DNA of 64,000 nt from Boswellia sacra (Eukaryota > Streptophyta > Magnoliopsida > Sapindales > Burseraceae): contig SNVD02011186.1 of the NCBI GenBank assembly GCA_013180625.2, forward strand, positions 62,001 through 126,000. The letters are read 5' to 3'. Position numbers and translations under genes: made by a program. How positions within the stretch are numbered: the stretch's first letter is position 1; every line of letters begins with the position of its first letter. Positions 22,756-36,921 of the stretch are shown here, one piece after another. The notes under the pieces are model-generated. The model ran no database searches. It worked only from the letters and a program-made list of their open reading frames with translations, and was not told where the DNA came from.

Positions 22756-25746
22756 CAAACACGAAACCACCTAAAATGGATAGAGCAGTGTATTTCCGCC
22801 GATCACAAGCAGTTGAGAAACTAGAATCCCATTTCTATTAGGAATCGTTTGCTAAGTTGGTAATAGTCAAACTTGGTTATTTAGCCATCAAGCAGAATTG
22901 ACAATTTGGCATATCATTTGATAACATAAAGAAGGTCCACAGAGACGGCTATTATTGTTGCGTACCTCGGTGTCAGGCTCTCGAACCACAAATAAACTGG
23001 CAACTTATCTAAAGTATTATCAATTTCCTTCCTAACTTGTTTTTAAAATTTACAAAAGCGCTTTTTCTAATTGATTCTATCAAATCATTTGTAGACGAGG
23101 GTAAAATGTTAAAATACATTTTTTGTCACCATTGTCAATTGATTTTATCTTCAATAGTATAGAAAACCCTCCCGTTGCCAGGTCTAATAGGGATACCTTG
23201 ATCCTTAATTCTTGAAAGCAATACACTGATAATTGCTATTTGAGGTGGTTTAGACCAATTACCACCACTTAATCACACTAGGTCAACTTAATTGAGCTGC
23301 AAACCAAGATTCCCTTAATGAAGTGAGGAAGCTAATGAATCGTGATTTTATCATGAGGTGGTTTAGACCAATTACCACCACTTAATGAAGGCTCAATTTC
23401 CCTTTGTTGATCGTGTCTTGTATTTGAGTTGAATACTCTTTCATGGATTTGAGCCCATGGGCTTTGCATTTTGTGGTCATTGAGCCGGATTGATCTTTTA
23501 TGTAGGCCTAGACTTTGAACCAACTTAAGGATAGAATTTGATTTAATAGGATTAAATTGATTTCTCTTGTCAACTTAAAGATTTGTGGCTGAAAATTTAG
23601 ATAACGATAATGATTTTGTTAAAATGGAATGGAAATTCATAAATAATACGAGTGAATGGAGATTTATTGATGAGGCAAGTCAGGAATACCGTACAGCTAC
23701 AGTTTGTTGGGATGGTGAATAAGAAAGTGGTTTCTAGATGAATTCAATACCTAATGAGAGGGAATCGAAATAGTCATTTCGGGGCACTTGTCTCATTTCA
23801 AATTCCTGTAATCGTTTATACAGGACGGATTACTCTGTTCTTCTCTATCAGTGAACGAGTTGTTGGCCACCCTCTCTGCTAATCTTACATTGCCTAGAAT
23901 TCCTTCGCAATATTTTGGTAATTTATTTGTTGACCTTGATTGCGATTCAAACATTTGTTAATTAAAATTATTAGGAAGTAAGAAGAGTGTTTATACACAA
24001 AGAGGAATTAGATAGAAAAGCCAAAATCAAAGAAGGAAGGAACCATCAGAAACCAAAGAGTATCCCCAGAAGCAAAAATCGCTGTACGGTCCGCATCATG
24101 GTTCGATCTTCTCAAGAAGATCCCATCACTTGGCTCCTTCTTTCTCTTTGACCAACAAAATAGAATAGAAATAAAGAATAAAAAAGATAAAGACAAAGAA
24201 GAGGGCTCAGATGCTAATGGGTGTGAGAGATTTATCAGCACTTCATCACTCAGCGTGGTGCATGACATTCTCAGATTATTCATCACTGCCCACCAACCTC
24301 TGTTCTACACTAACATAGCATAAATTTACAAATCAGAAAAGAGAAGAAAGGATTTCAGGCTGAATAGACTCGATTCAGTTGAGAATTGGCAATGGGAGAA
24401 AGCCTATTTCCCTTATTTACATATATATAGAGAGGGGCGCCTGTGGGCGAAGCCAGCCTCAAGAAGAGATGCTTGGGATGGGACCAAACCCTAATGCTAC
24501 TCCTTTCTTGTTGTGATTACATTTTTACCCTTTCTTATTGTGATTACATTTTTACCCCCGGCGGCGCCCCCCTCCCGACCCACCCCCAAAAAAAAAAAAA
24601 AGAAAAAAATCTTCCAAATTTACGACTGCAAAATAATCGTGATTCGTGAATTACTAACTATATGTTATTTCACAAACAATTGAATTAATCATAATACAGC
24701 TATTTGATCTCTTTTGCGCCTAACTATGGTATCTTCAAAATGGAGAAAAGGTGAGACAATTTTAGCTCCACTGATGACTCGAGAGTAGATCCATTATTTA
24801 TTAACTTGTATTATACGCACAAATTCGTGAATGCAGAATAATTTATACTCAGCATCATTCATTTTTATTTATGGAATTAAGGTTTTGAAGTTAACTTGTA
24901 TATGTAATAAACTTTGCATCAATTTATTTGAATTTCCACCTTTATTAAGGCACTCATTTCGAGAATGAGTACGAATTTCGGCCGTTTGAATCATTTTGAG
25001 AAACAATTACTCCTGATTGAAATTTTTAAAATCCCAGAAGCAGGCTGGATCTCTGTAATTATACAAGAGATCAGATGCATTGGAATTAAACACCCTCATA
25101 ACGGTTTGAGAGACGCAGGAGACGGGATTGATTTAAATTTGGAGACGGGTACGAAAAAGGAGCGAAAAGAAAAAGGCATTCACTTGGCAATCCCTGCTTT
25201 AAACTTCTGACATTTTGGCTAACCCATCATCAAGGCCATATCCAATGGATGTTATCCAAAAATCCCACATTATCAATGTGAAAAATAAGAATGTTTTTGA
25301 GTTGCCATCATGCATAAAAATGTTTTGTTGCACAATAAGAATGCTATCGTCTGTAACAGGGTTCAATTCAATGTCATGATATATACCTGCCCAAAATCTA
25401 AAATTTTGTACAGTAACCCCTTTTGCTGCAAAACTATTAAAAAAAAATCTCACAAGTGGCAGTGTTATCAGAGTCTTCGCTATACATTTTCATGGTCAGA
25501 AGTAGCAAAGCTTGTTCCCGCAGGGTCTTCACCCTTAGAAACAAGAAATCATCAAATCTGCACACATTCTATCTTAAAAAGGGGGAGTAGAGGGAAGACA
25601 TGGAGGCCTGAGGAAAAGGGAAACGCGGAAAGCATTCATATTTTCCGCCTATACTTAACAAGTATATTCATGCTGTCCAGAAATCATGTCACCCACTGTG
25701 CCTTCGGAATTTTACCCCAATAAAATGTGGAATAAAGGTTTGAATG
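22756..25746. other. spacer between copy C and the LAZ1 homolog
   Basis: No supported gene. A minus-strand frame at 24008-24286 (92 codons) and a plus-strand frame at 24965-25210 have no recognisable family and may be chance. A pair of 20-bp repeats (tgtgattacatttttaccc) lies at 24513-24558. The 3' UTR of the LAZ1 homolog must lie just below 25747. Confidence 0.4.
23242..23386. repeat. duplicated 32-bp palindromic motif
   Basis: gaggtggtttagaccaatta continuing to ccaccacttaat occurs at 23242-23273 and again, identical, at 23355-23386. Each copy contains an imperfect palindrome (ggtggt...accacc around ttagaccaatt). Confidence 0.8.
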
Positions 25747-28700
25747 TCAGCTGCCTGTTTTAGTCCTTGGTACTTTGGATTGGTTATGTTGTCTCTTTCC
25801 ACTGGACATACCGCTGTCACTAACACTCCCTTGAACAGCATTATCATGAACTTCAGAAAACTCTCTAGTCCATGAATTCAAGGGTATAACGTAACTGTCA
25901 TCCTTCGAGTTTCTCTTTCGTTCCTCCTGGCGTTTCACATTTTCAGATATCTGATGGAAGGTTTTATTTATTTTAGCAATTCCCCTTTCAACTGGTTCGA
26001 CAACGTGTGAAACTGTGTACTTCATGTCATCAACAATCTGCAAGAACACATGGACAAAAGCAGGTCAAAGAAGTATCGAAAACAGGATGATCACTAAAGA
26101 AGTTCAAATATCCAAGAAAAGGGTAATAATCCAACAAATTCAGCATGAAATTCAACCACTATATCTAAAATTGTGCAAATTAATTATCTCACAATTTCAC
26201 CACTGCCCAGGACCACATCACGAACGCTTTGGGGAAAATTCAAACGCTTTTCTATCTCATCATGTCTAGCAATGCTCATTCTCGTAGTTCTTTCACAGTC
26301 TTGAACTTCCTCTGGATCTGGAGGTGAACCTAGAGATGCATAGTCAGACATAACAGCTACATTACGAACACATCTTTCTCCACGCTTGTAAGGTACTGCT
26401 GGGAAGACATATAGATGCACTACCGCTGCAATACCCATCTGTTTGACAAATTTGTATAAGAACCTTCAACCAATAGCCCCTTAAACATTTAGAAACTATG
26501 GATGAAATGATGAGACATCTCTTCTGAATATGTTGGTTGTTTTCATTTTCTGAAAACATTTTCATACTATTGTTTTCCGAAAATGATGTTGAAGCATGCA
26601 TTCTTTAACGTAAAAAAATTTAAATTTGTATTCATTTTCTAAAAACAAAAACACGAAATTTATTACTGAACAACCCCACTTACACACCTCAATACAGATA
26701 ATGTAGTCTTGTATTCTTGTTTTCAATTCCTGAGCCAAAGCCCCTTTGAAAGCTCCCATTGAAAAAAGAAAAGCAACAGCAACACCTTGCCACCAAGTCA
26801 GGAATACAATAGATTTGAATGTGAGAAACTTGGCCAATGGTTTAATTGGTTCCAACTTGTCTTTTGTGACAGAATAGAACTGTACAAGACAATACAGGGC
26901 CCAGGTCTGACTGAAATTAAGAACAACTGCCAAGTATGGATAGCTGCAAGCAAATCATATTTTCAATTTTCTGGTCATAAACAAATGATAACAGTAACAA
27001 TAATAACATCTAGTGCTGGCAGTGTTATTTTGTTAACGATCAAATTCCCAAAGCACATAGCCAGAAACATAAAATTAGTTAAAAATGAGATAAAATATCA
27101 AACAAACAAGTCTATTAAGAAAACCATAGCCACCCCATGAATTAAACCTAGGCATGGTCAAGAAAGGACCATGGTCAAACTCAGTTTTATATGAGATTTT
27201 AGAAGTGTAAAGAAGGACATCATACCCATATTTCCATTCAAATTTCCCTTCTCCATAAACCCCAAAAGCTTGAAGAATCATGGCTAACAACGCACAGATC
27301 ATTTTCAATATCATCTGGAAATTAAAAAAAAAAAGGTTAAAGTCCTTAATGACCATCAAATTTTAAAGGAAGATACAGAATGATGTAACTTTCTATTAAA
27401 TAACTCAACACATACATATTGAACGATGCCAACTTTAACAGCATGGTAGAACTCAGGACCAAGAGACCAGTCCTTTAGAAAGCAATTTAATGGGAAAGGA
27501 TGTTCTACAACCCCATAGGCATATGATTCTTCCAAAAGTGGCGTGCTGGAACTGATTTTGGTCTGGCTTTCCATGAATTCAATAGTACTTTCCTCCCCAC
27601 CTTTAAGCAACATTATTTTTTGTCAAATAGAAGGCAAAATTATTAATGCTCATATGACTATCACGAGCTATATCAAGAAACAGATAAACAAATATCACCA
27701 AAAGAAATTTTAAATACAAATAAAAAAGGGAAGCCTGGAAAGAAGAAACTGTTTACAAAAACTTGTTTCAGCAGCATCAAATCATTAATTTTTGAAACAT
27801 TTGCTTTTTCAGAGCATAAAAAACATGTGCAGACAGTAAAGTGCACACAAAGTGCACAAACTAATGTAAATGAATACCTGCTCACCTCACTGACCTACTA
27901 GAGGTGAAGAGATAGGCATACAAACGGTTATTCAGATTTGGTTGTCAGCAGAGGATAATATTGTTTTGTTTTATTTATTTCTTTTCCCTTTATTGGGGTA
28001 ATGCCTAAGTGTAGTACGACATTATAGTGCTTACCAAGAAATAGATGCTCTTCACCAAAACAACGCTGAACACAGCATACAGGCACACTTATAATTGGGA
28101 ATACGTAAATAAGCATATTAGAACTGGTTGCATATCACTCTATTAACCATGTTTGTGCTAGTATGTAATTCTATTTCCAAAATCCGGCAGTGTAAACGAG
28201 TTTCAACTTCTACCTAACACAAGAACTCAATAATTTTAAATATTCAATCCAATTATGACCTGATGATTCATGTAAATGGCAAGAGATATAAAAAGGTTGG
28301 GAATGTGTAAAATATGAATTTAGCAGGGTTAATTTTATGGATTCAAGAAGCAACAAATCATGATTCAAATTATTTGAGATCCAGATCAGAAAACCAATAA
28401 GTCAGGCACTTTAATGGTAAGCGTATTCCAAGAAACATTAAAGAATAATAGCTGTAAATATGCTAAAACACATCTACATTAAGATGTTCAGAACCAGTGG
28501 TGCATTTTACCTTAGAAATTTATTAAATTAGACATATTTGCACATTAGTAATAATGACCATGACAGGTCTTCTTAGACCCTGTATGCAGTTAAGCGTGAA
28601 ACCCTCCTCTGAAACCAAACAAAGACTCATCATAACTACAGACATAGCATGGCTGATATTGATACATTCTACACAACTATAAAGGACGATCACAGGAACT

Positions 28701-31041
28701 ATGGTGTCTGGATATTACTTAAAATGAGTCTTCCTGTACATAACAACATTTTGAAAATCAAGTCCAAATAATTTATTTCAAATTAAAAATGTAACTAATT
28801 ATGCATGGCTGCAGTTGAGAGACCAAATGCTTTTGTTAGTTTAGACATGTCAATTCTTTTACACAATATTATTTAGGTTGTATTGGAAATATGTTGAGCA
28901 ACAGTAAATATTCACATTACTCACAGCATACCTAAGCAAGCAATCAAATATCTTTCGAAACAGTAGAGAGCGAATGCTTCATAACAGTCTCGAATTACTT
29001 CGTAGTTGAATGCAGCATCTGAATTTAACAGTGACAAAAACTGCCCAAAAGATGAAACATATTTAACAATTAGTTACCGACCTAATGATACTCACTACAT
29101 AACCTGCAAGCTGAAGTTTTGGAAATTGGTTGGAAAGCAGATGCCAAAACATCAATGTTTGTCAACTGTAACAACATCAAGCAAGACACGGCTAGGAAAG
29201 AAGTCAAAGTGATAAAAACATTGACAATAAGACATAGATAAAAAACAATTTCTATAAGACAAAAGGGAAAAAAGGAAAAAAAATCATACTAATAAAAGAA
29301 ATAAAATCCAACCAACACGGCATTTAGCATACACCAAGTTTCATTTGACATGTAACAATTAATAGCCTTCAAGCGTAACAGTACAACTCATTCTCAGAGT
29401 GATTCGTGAATTGATGTGAAAATATCTTATCAAATAATGTACCCAATCAAGAAAATATTCTATAATCTGTCATGTATATTAGGATAATAGCAAACCTATA
29501 TATATATGCTAAGATCAACAGCCCCTCTTTTTTTTTCACACAATTTAATACACTACTTATGAATCACCGGATCAACAAGATTTCAATGGTTGAGATTAAA
29601 TTTGATACTAACCATTTTCAAGGTGTATTAAATATGCACACTGGATAATCATAGTTATTGAAAGTGCACTGATCCAATAGCTCAAAACTTATGTAAGATA
29701 TTATGTAAAAGATGTAGTGCATAGATAGATATATACATATTTTATGCCAGAATACTTACTGCAAAGCTTATAACAATGAAACTGACATTAATGAGACTAT
29801 CTAATAGTCAAAAAGTGCCAACCCCACATTTCTACAAATAGCTTTCTGAATGTTAGGGACAAATAGGTCATGCTTCTAAAAAATTTTGCTTCCAATACCA
29901 AGTACTAGTAATAATTTGAAAATACTCCTCTGAAAGACATTATGCAACGGAGTGGTCATAAAATTTTTTTGCCATTTAGTTACATCAATTACTTGGTGCT
30001 AATGCACATTAACAATGTATCACATGATCATTCTGCCATAGTTCAATAATATTCCTCTGCAAGTGAGCCACCTTCATCTTAGTATATTCTCATAATATAT
30101 CTCTGTATAAACATGAATAGAAGATAGACAATAATTACACTATGACTCAACAAGATGAAAATATTTGCACACTTCTTTGCAGAGGGCAAATCATCATCAA
30201 ACCAATGTGCTCTTCATTAATGCCCCTATGTTAGCTATATTACAAGATTAAATATAGCAACAAATACATCAATTATTATTTGCTTCATGTCTAATAAAAA
30301 CATATAGGAGTATATACACCAACAGCCATTTTCTTCATAATGAATACATTTATAAACATCAGCAAGAATAAACAGAACAGAATGTTTACAATTTTCACTA
30401 TATGATTAGGCAAACATAAATCTGCTGAAGATCCCAATTATAAAGTTATTTAGTTGCATCTGACTATCAATTCCATAGATATCAGTGAAAACCTTCAGAT
30501 TATGTGAGTTAGCACAAGGGAGTAGAATCAGTGGAGAAAGTTACAGTTATTTTCATACCGATTCAAGAGCATAAACAGGAACCATCAGAATGAGTCCAAT
30601 CAAGAACTTTTGCTCCTGAAATCAAACATCAACAAAAGGAAAACATTAATTGAAATAGAAACAGTTTAGACTTTAACTAGAAAAATTATACAAGATAGTA
30701 CAAAGCCATTTTGACAACAGAAGCAATAGGTGAGTACTACAAGTGAAAAATAAACATATAAAAAGCATCATTATATAAAAGGAAAACCAAACTTCAAAAT
30801 AGAGAAAATAAGCATGAACCTCGGGCTGATTATAACCAGCTAAATGTTCGAAGATAAGATACATCGAGAGAACAATAGCAACAACAACGAATATGCTTGC
30901 ACTGAAGATTGGCAAGGTGATGGCTTCAGCTGACTCTGACTCAGCACCCACTGTTGGTAACCACAGTTTCAGTGATCTGTTTGATGACTCCACCACAGTG
31001 AGAAGAAAAAATAAAGTATATAAGACGCCCCTCCATCCCAT
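25747..31041 (-). CDS. LAZ1H1: LAZ1 homolog (DUF300 / OST-alpha-like membrane protein)
   Basis: Eight coding exons join in frame to 484 aa: 30820-31041, 30559-30615, 28932-29040, 27416-27600, 27226-27314, 26688-26943, 26193-26438 and 25747-26037, all with GT-AG introns. The product starts MGWRGVLYTLFFLLTVVESS. It has a hydrophobic start, then the conserved segments ITLPIFSASIFVVVAIVLSM, YLIFEHLAGYNQPE, EQKFLIGLILMVPVYALES, YCFERYLIACL, FPLNCFLKDWSLGPEFYHAV, QTWALYCLVQFYSVTKDKL, FLTWWQGVAVAFLFSMG and YIICIEMGIAAVVHLYVFP. That gives about seven membrane spans and a hydrophilic C-terminal tail of about 150 residues rich in K/R/E. This is the LAZ1/TMEM184/OST-alpha (DUF300) family. In Arabidopsis LAZ1 and its homolog act at the tonoplast in brassinosteroid signalling and LAZ1 in hypersensitive cell death. 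The match is closest to the LAZ1 homolog 1 type. Length and all exons look normal. Confidence 0.93.
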
Positions 31042-32661
31042 TGAGCAGATTTGAAATTTTGTTTGATATTTCAATATGCTTGATCAAGGAATAAATACTA
31101 TTCCATTTAAGACTTCACTGTCAATCTGTTATATAAGAGCTGCAAATAATCCTCCGAAAATGCTTAGACATCCATTTTCTTTTTTTTTTCTTGCTTTAAG
31201 TTTTTTTTTCCTTCCAACCAATGACAAAATGACAGCTGCCCTCCAATTACAGCATATCAATGAGAAATCAGCCTATTTTATGCTACAACAATTTCTTCAA
31301 ACGATTCTGCACTGAGTATTGCCAAAAACTTCACTTGAAGAAAAGAATGACAGATTGCTTCTAGAACAAGGATACCTGTAGTGAGAATAGATGCAGAAAA
31401 CACATAAGAATTATAGAAAGCACTGCTGTAAATTGTTGAAAAGCCTAAACGTTTAAGCACAGACAAAAGTTTATTATGATCTAAACAATATAGGTATCTC
31501 AGTTTCAAAACAACATTAATGTCAAACAAGAATAAAGATCGCACTTGCTTTCATATAACTAGCATACATGTATTGGTGATCTATTTCTTGACATTTTGAA
31601 ATATGAAATTGACCATTGATGAGCCATTATCTACATGTGTGACTGTGTATTTATGCATCATAAGCCTCTCCATCTTACTTTGCTAAACTGATATTCGCAG
31701 CATTAAATTGTCAACTATCCAATACAAAAACTAATTGGATTGGCTCTATCAAGATCAAAAGACTGCCATAATGGAACACCAAATTGTAAACTAAGCCAGG
31801 TTACATCTACTTGGCATCAATAGTTTCCCCGTGGCTCTAAGCCTCTCCCCTTCGGTTAAATTAAGAAACTTTACAATTCACTGTCCGAAAAAAATGTACC
31901 AACAATTAAACTTTTCCCTATACAAGCATCTTCTATCCTCGATGAATGGAGATCATACAAAATATAGAAGCCAGAAACCAATAAAATGGCAGATCAAAGC
32001 ATAAGACAGAAATACCAAATTCTTTACATAAAAAACATAGAGGTGAGACAGTGAATCCTAAAAGTTCATCAACCAACAGCTTAAACGGCCTAAACACAGA
32101 AAGTCTAATAAATACAACAATGCACTTGGTCTAGCTCAACTCAACCTTAAATCTTCTACATTAATTCTGGAAGATACCTCTAAATCGGTGTTAATTCAGC
32201 TAAAATACCATAATTTCATTTTAGCTTAACACACCATATAAATCAAATTTAAACAAATATTGATACAGTTGAAAAACTGAAGCCACGCTCAGAGTAATTA
32301 CTGAAAACAATATCTTTCACTAAACTAAAGTTGAAACCAGCACTGGGCTCAGTTAACTACTAAACCAAAAATTAACAGCAAGACAAAATTTTGAATTCTT
32401 CTCGATTTCCAGTCACCAAACATAATAAAAACAAAAAATTCAATATCCGATTAGAACAACTACAGAAACAACAATTAACAATCAAAAGAAAAATCAAACG
32501 AAAACAACATACATTCGAAAATAAAAAGCCGCTCAAAACTCTAAATATCAATCAAACCATGAAAAATTGAAACAAAAAAAAAATACAAGTCAAACGACAC
32601 ATAAATCTGAGAGAGAGAGAGAGTAATCAAATGTAAACGAAACCAAATAAATGACTCACAC

Positions 32662-32805
32662 CTAAAGTCGAAATATTTTCCCAGGAAAATAAGAGCGATA
32701 TTTTCCGGGAAAATGAGAAGGATTTTTCTTCCTAGGTTTTGTTCGTATTTGTTGTATGAATGAAAACGGAAAGGTAAACTGATTTTTGCTTAGGCGGTTG
32801 GCAAA
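32662..32805 (-). other. likely 5' UTR exon of the LAZ1 homolog
   Basis: On the minus strand a good donor, CTTTAG|GTGTGAGT, ends at 32662. A matching acceptor, GATTATTTGCAG|CTC, lies at 31139/31140. This gives a non-coding first exon of about 145 nt, an intron of about 1.5 kb (containing a (GA/CT)n run at about 32607-32623) and a second UTR stretch 31042-31139 joined to the ATG exon. Inferred from splice signals only. Confidence 0.45.
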
Positions 32806-32831
32806 GTGCAGCGTGCAATAGGCTTTGTTTC

Positions 32832-32840
32832 TTTATAAAA
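32832..32840 (-). promoter_or_regulatory. TATA-like box of the LAZ1 homolog
   Basis: The minus strand reads AATTTTTATAAAGAAAC, which would place transcription start near 32805, just upstream of the proposed UTR exon. Confidence 0.4.
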
Positions 32841-33360
32841 ATTGATTGACCTACTGTCACGGTGATTGTGAGATTGGTTGTTATCACAACGACATCTTGT
32901 CCGTTGATCTTGATTACTTCTTGGGTCAGAGCTAACGTGACGGGCAACTCTCGTGTGGGTTGGACTGAGGTGTAGGGCTGTGGCGATCAAGTTTGTGACC
33001 GCTCTGTGAGTTTGTTTTGTGAATGTTCTCTGAAGGAGCAAAGTTTTTTCCACGTCTGCATGTCACGTGGTAACATGGAAAACCTTTATGTCCACGTCAT
33101 CAGTAGACCGGTAGGTCTATTTATTTTTATTTTATTTTTTTGTAATTATTTTTTAATATGCAATTTGGACCGTTAGGTTTTTGGTCATCTCAAGCAATTA
33201 AACGAGTTTACGGTTTTTTTTAAGTAACTTCAGATTTTTAATTAAAAGTATATATATGTACAAGAAAAACCCAAATTTTGTTTTTCTTGGCATTGACCTA
33301 AAAACAAAGTATATGTAATACTTAAAAAAAAAAAATTGTCGCCAAATAAGATAAAAAAAG

Positions 33361-33625
33361 CACATTATCTTTTGATTATAGTGGCCAAATTCAACCTAAT
33401 CCATATGATTAAGGACTAATAAATATGGCCAATTAGGTTAGTTTTGGGAATAATATATTCAAGTTGAGATGATGGGACGGTGAGGTAGATTCACCACCCC
33501 TTATTGGCACTATTTGTAAACAATTAGGAAGCAATTAAAGAATTAATCTAAGCAAGTGCATCGTCAATCATTTATGTGAGTAATTAACAAATTCCATCCA
33601 TCCATTCAATATATTCAATTCACTA
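33361..33625 (+). repeat. dispersed duplication block 1, copy 1 (partner 38543-38800)
   Basis: This block and the one at 38543-38800 share, in the same order, ttatcttttgattatagtgg, ttcaacctaatcca, caggttagttttgg-like, gagatgatg...gacggtgag, cccttattgg, ttatttgtaaacaatt-like and aacaaattccatccatccat. Identity is roughly 80-85% by eye. It continues with accaccttgacgtggcaat at about 34688 versus accatcttgacgtggcaatt at about 39030. Confidence 0.8.
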
Positions 33626-36099
33626 ATATATTTATATTTGAAGAATTTAATTTAATTTTCATGATCGATTATGAAATCTACAAGTTTTATTGATCATAAT
33701 TAATTGCTGTCTCCTTCAAGTTTGCTTTCAAAACGTGTATCATGCGCCTCAGTAATTATTTTTTTATTTTTAAAGGAATCCTAATACACTTTTTAATAAC
33801 CCAATTTCAATTAAAAAAAATTTAATTACTATTTGATATGCAATATAAATTACTTTTAATAACGAAATATAAAAGAACATAATTTTACTAAAATACAACT
33901 TCTTACTCATCATAGGTATTTAAAATCTTTGTAAAACACTCTATTTTCTTTCCTTACCGTATTCATATGAATTTCAGTACTTCTACATTTAATTCTTGCA
34001 GGCGCACATCAAATTTTATTTACTGTAAACATTGGGTTGTAGTAGAACTTCGTTTGGGTTATTAAAAAAAAAAAATCATCGATTCATTTAAGAGAAATTG
34101 GGTTCTACTCGAGCTTGATTTGAGTCACTAAAAAAATTATCCATTCATTCAATATAGATTGGGTTGTAATGAAACTTGAGAAACTCGATTTGGGTGATTA
34201 CCAAAAAAAAAAAATCATCAATTCATTCAAGAGACTGGGTTGAACTCAAACACAACTTGGGTTTGGGTAATCAAGAGCAAAGAAAAAAACATTGGTTCTT
34301 CAATGCGAGAGATCAAGGTGTTGCATTAGAATTACTTTCTCCATCTAATCATATATTAGGTTATCAAATTTTATTAAATCTTTAAAAAAAATTATAGTAT
34401 TTCATTTTCATTTGCTTGATGTCATATGGGTTGGGATACACTGATTATATCTGAACTTTGTATAACATTACTCTTTATTTAAATAAGGTATATATTAAAA
34501 AAAAATCTAGTGAAGTTGTAAAGTGGACTTCATATATTTAAGTTATGGTTGGGGATGTTTTGAGAAATGGGTGTTTAAAGTATAGGTGATGGTTTATATA
34601 GCTCGAACATATTTTAGTTTAAATGATACCAAAGCATTTCATTAACAAATAAGGGAAATTTTTTAAAAATAGTTATCCTTTATATTACCACCTTGACGTG
34701 GCAATAAAACAATTAATGCGAGAGTTCAAGATGCAAATTAATTAATAAGACTGATGAGATGAAAAATAAATTTTGGGATATTTTCTCAATATTTGAAGGA
34801 AAATCACCTTTATATTCCAAAATTTTAAGGAAAAAATAAATAAAAATGAATAAACGACGCACATTAACTAATAATTCAGAGCCTTGAGGATGTATTTACA
34901 CATTTAGTGCCTAAAATTTTCTCTTAAAAAATACAATGATGCTAGATTTACGACAAGCATATTACATAAACTCTTCAACATGACGTGATAGTCTAAGTGA
35001 CAAATCCTATTAGAGATATAATTTCACTCATCTATTTTTGTTTTTCTCTCCCTCTATAAATTTTCGTCATGTATGCTCCCACATCATGTTGTGAAGTTTA
35101 AGTTGTACAAGTATTATAAATCAAGCATTAATTAAAAAAATATAAGTTACAATATTTTAATCATATATATTTAAACATTATAAGCAAAATGTTAGTTATG
35201 TAAGACAGAATGTATTTTCTTTTTCTATTAAAAATTTCTAATCATGAATGAAACTGAAAGCATGTAGGTAAATTATGGAAATTAGAAATGTCACGTCATT
35301 TCAATGAAATAGGTTACATTTTTGTGATAATCTAAATTTAAGCTCAATGCAAGGTAAGATAGGATTTGATTTTGCAATAAGAAACATATGATTTATTTAT
35401 TAAATTATAACCATTGAATAATTATTCATTGTATTACGTACAAGCATGGTAGCACATACTATTATTTACCTGTTCACTGACATTAACATAATCTAAATAA
35501 TATACAAAAAAATGAATAGGAAAAGTATAAAAAATTTTAATACTGATAAAACAATAATAAATATCTTTTGAAAACTAAAATATTTTAAAAAATTTTAAAC
35601 TTCTAAAAGAATAATAAAAATTTTGAAAAAAATCAAATTGAAAAAGAATTATACTAAAATTTAGAAAAAAATAATTTTTATTTAAAAATATGAACATTAA
35701 TAATAGTCGAGCACTGCCATTAAACAAATTTCTACTAAAAACATAGTTAATTAAGAAATAAAAGTCAAATCCTACCTAACTAAAAATAAACTATAATTAA
35801 TAAAACACTATTAATTAGAAAATTAATTCTAATAACAATTCTTTAATTATAATTTTGAAAGTAAAAAATTCATATAAATAATCAAATTCAAATCCCAAAA
35901 TAAAATTCTATATCTAGTCCCATCATTTTGTTTTGGGAGGAGACGATTACAATTTATATTTGTCCCATCGTTTTATTTTGCCAGGGCAGGCCATTACAAT
36001 AAAACATCAAACCTTCCCTATATTTATTATTGATAAATGCTCGTATCACCACGTCTAAAATCAAGATAACCATCTTTGGTTCAGAGTAACATGTGGGAT

Positions 36100-36380
36100 C
36101 CTATTTAATATTTAAATATTATAATAAAATTACATTTTTAATTTCCTCCAATAACCTACAAATTTAATTTCAAATAAAAAATTTTTAATATTAATATGAT
36201 CTATAAGATTTCTCGTTTTCACTGGTTAAAAAAAAAAAAAAATCATCTTGTAATCTAATATAAGAATGACACACACTTGGTTAGTATTTCACTCAAATAT
36301 TGTGTAATTTTAAGCATGCACAAGATATGACATATTACCAATATATAAGTTATGATCGTATCGTGTCAAAGCTTATATGT
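36100..36380 (+). repeat. dispersed duplication block 2, copy 1 (partner about 38010-38190)
   Basis: tttcctccaataacctacaaattaaa-like sequence, then atcat(c/t)tgt, accaatata(t/a)aagctatgat-like sequence, recurs at 38020-38175 (tttcctccaatagcctatag; accaatataaaagctatgat). It is weaker than block 1 but in the same orientation. Confidence 0.5.
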
Positions 36381-36882
36381 GTGGGTCAAAATTTTAACAT
36401 TTGAATCATAGTAGAAAATATGAATAAACTGTTATAAAGATATATATAAACATATATTTAAATCAATTAAAATTGAAACAAAATTTTATTTTATTATTGT
36501 TTATGTCGAGCAAGTCATTCAAAATTGAAGATGATCCAATAACTGGTGAAGAAAATTTTTAACTATCATCATGTTGCAAATTACGGAGTATTATTAACAG
36601 TATTGCCTTAGGGTAATTTATGGTGGAAAGATTGTAGTTTCGGGCTTCCGAATTGCATATGGCATGAGGCACAATACTTAGAAGGATGATAAACAAACCC
36701 TCCCCATGAGCTATAAACACATCTTAATTAATTAAATTTGGAAAATTCCAAAGATTCTTATCTTTCCTAATCACATTTACGTAGAAATTTTGACAATTGA
36801 TATGGCACTTCAAGGTCTCAGGTCTAAAATGAAAGAATTTCCAGAATTACAAGGCGTAAAAGTCGTGAAAAACGAAGTCTAT

Positions 36883-36883
<1 letters not shown>

Positions 36884-36921
<38 letters not shown>
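36884..36921. repeat. (AAT)n microsatellite
   Basis: About eleven uninterrupted aat/taa units. Confidence 0.9.

Noticed and set aside
24008..24286. 92-codon minus-strand frame
   Set aside because: No recognisable family and low-complexity Ser/Leu/Phe middle; no promoter or splice evidence. Left as spacer.
32790..33053. 87-codon minus-strand frame upstream of the LAZ1 homolog
   Set aside because: It overlaps the likely promoter and transcription start, and has no recognisable domain.
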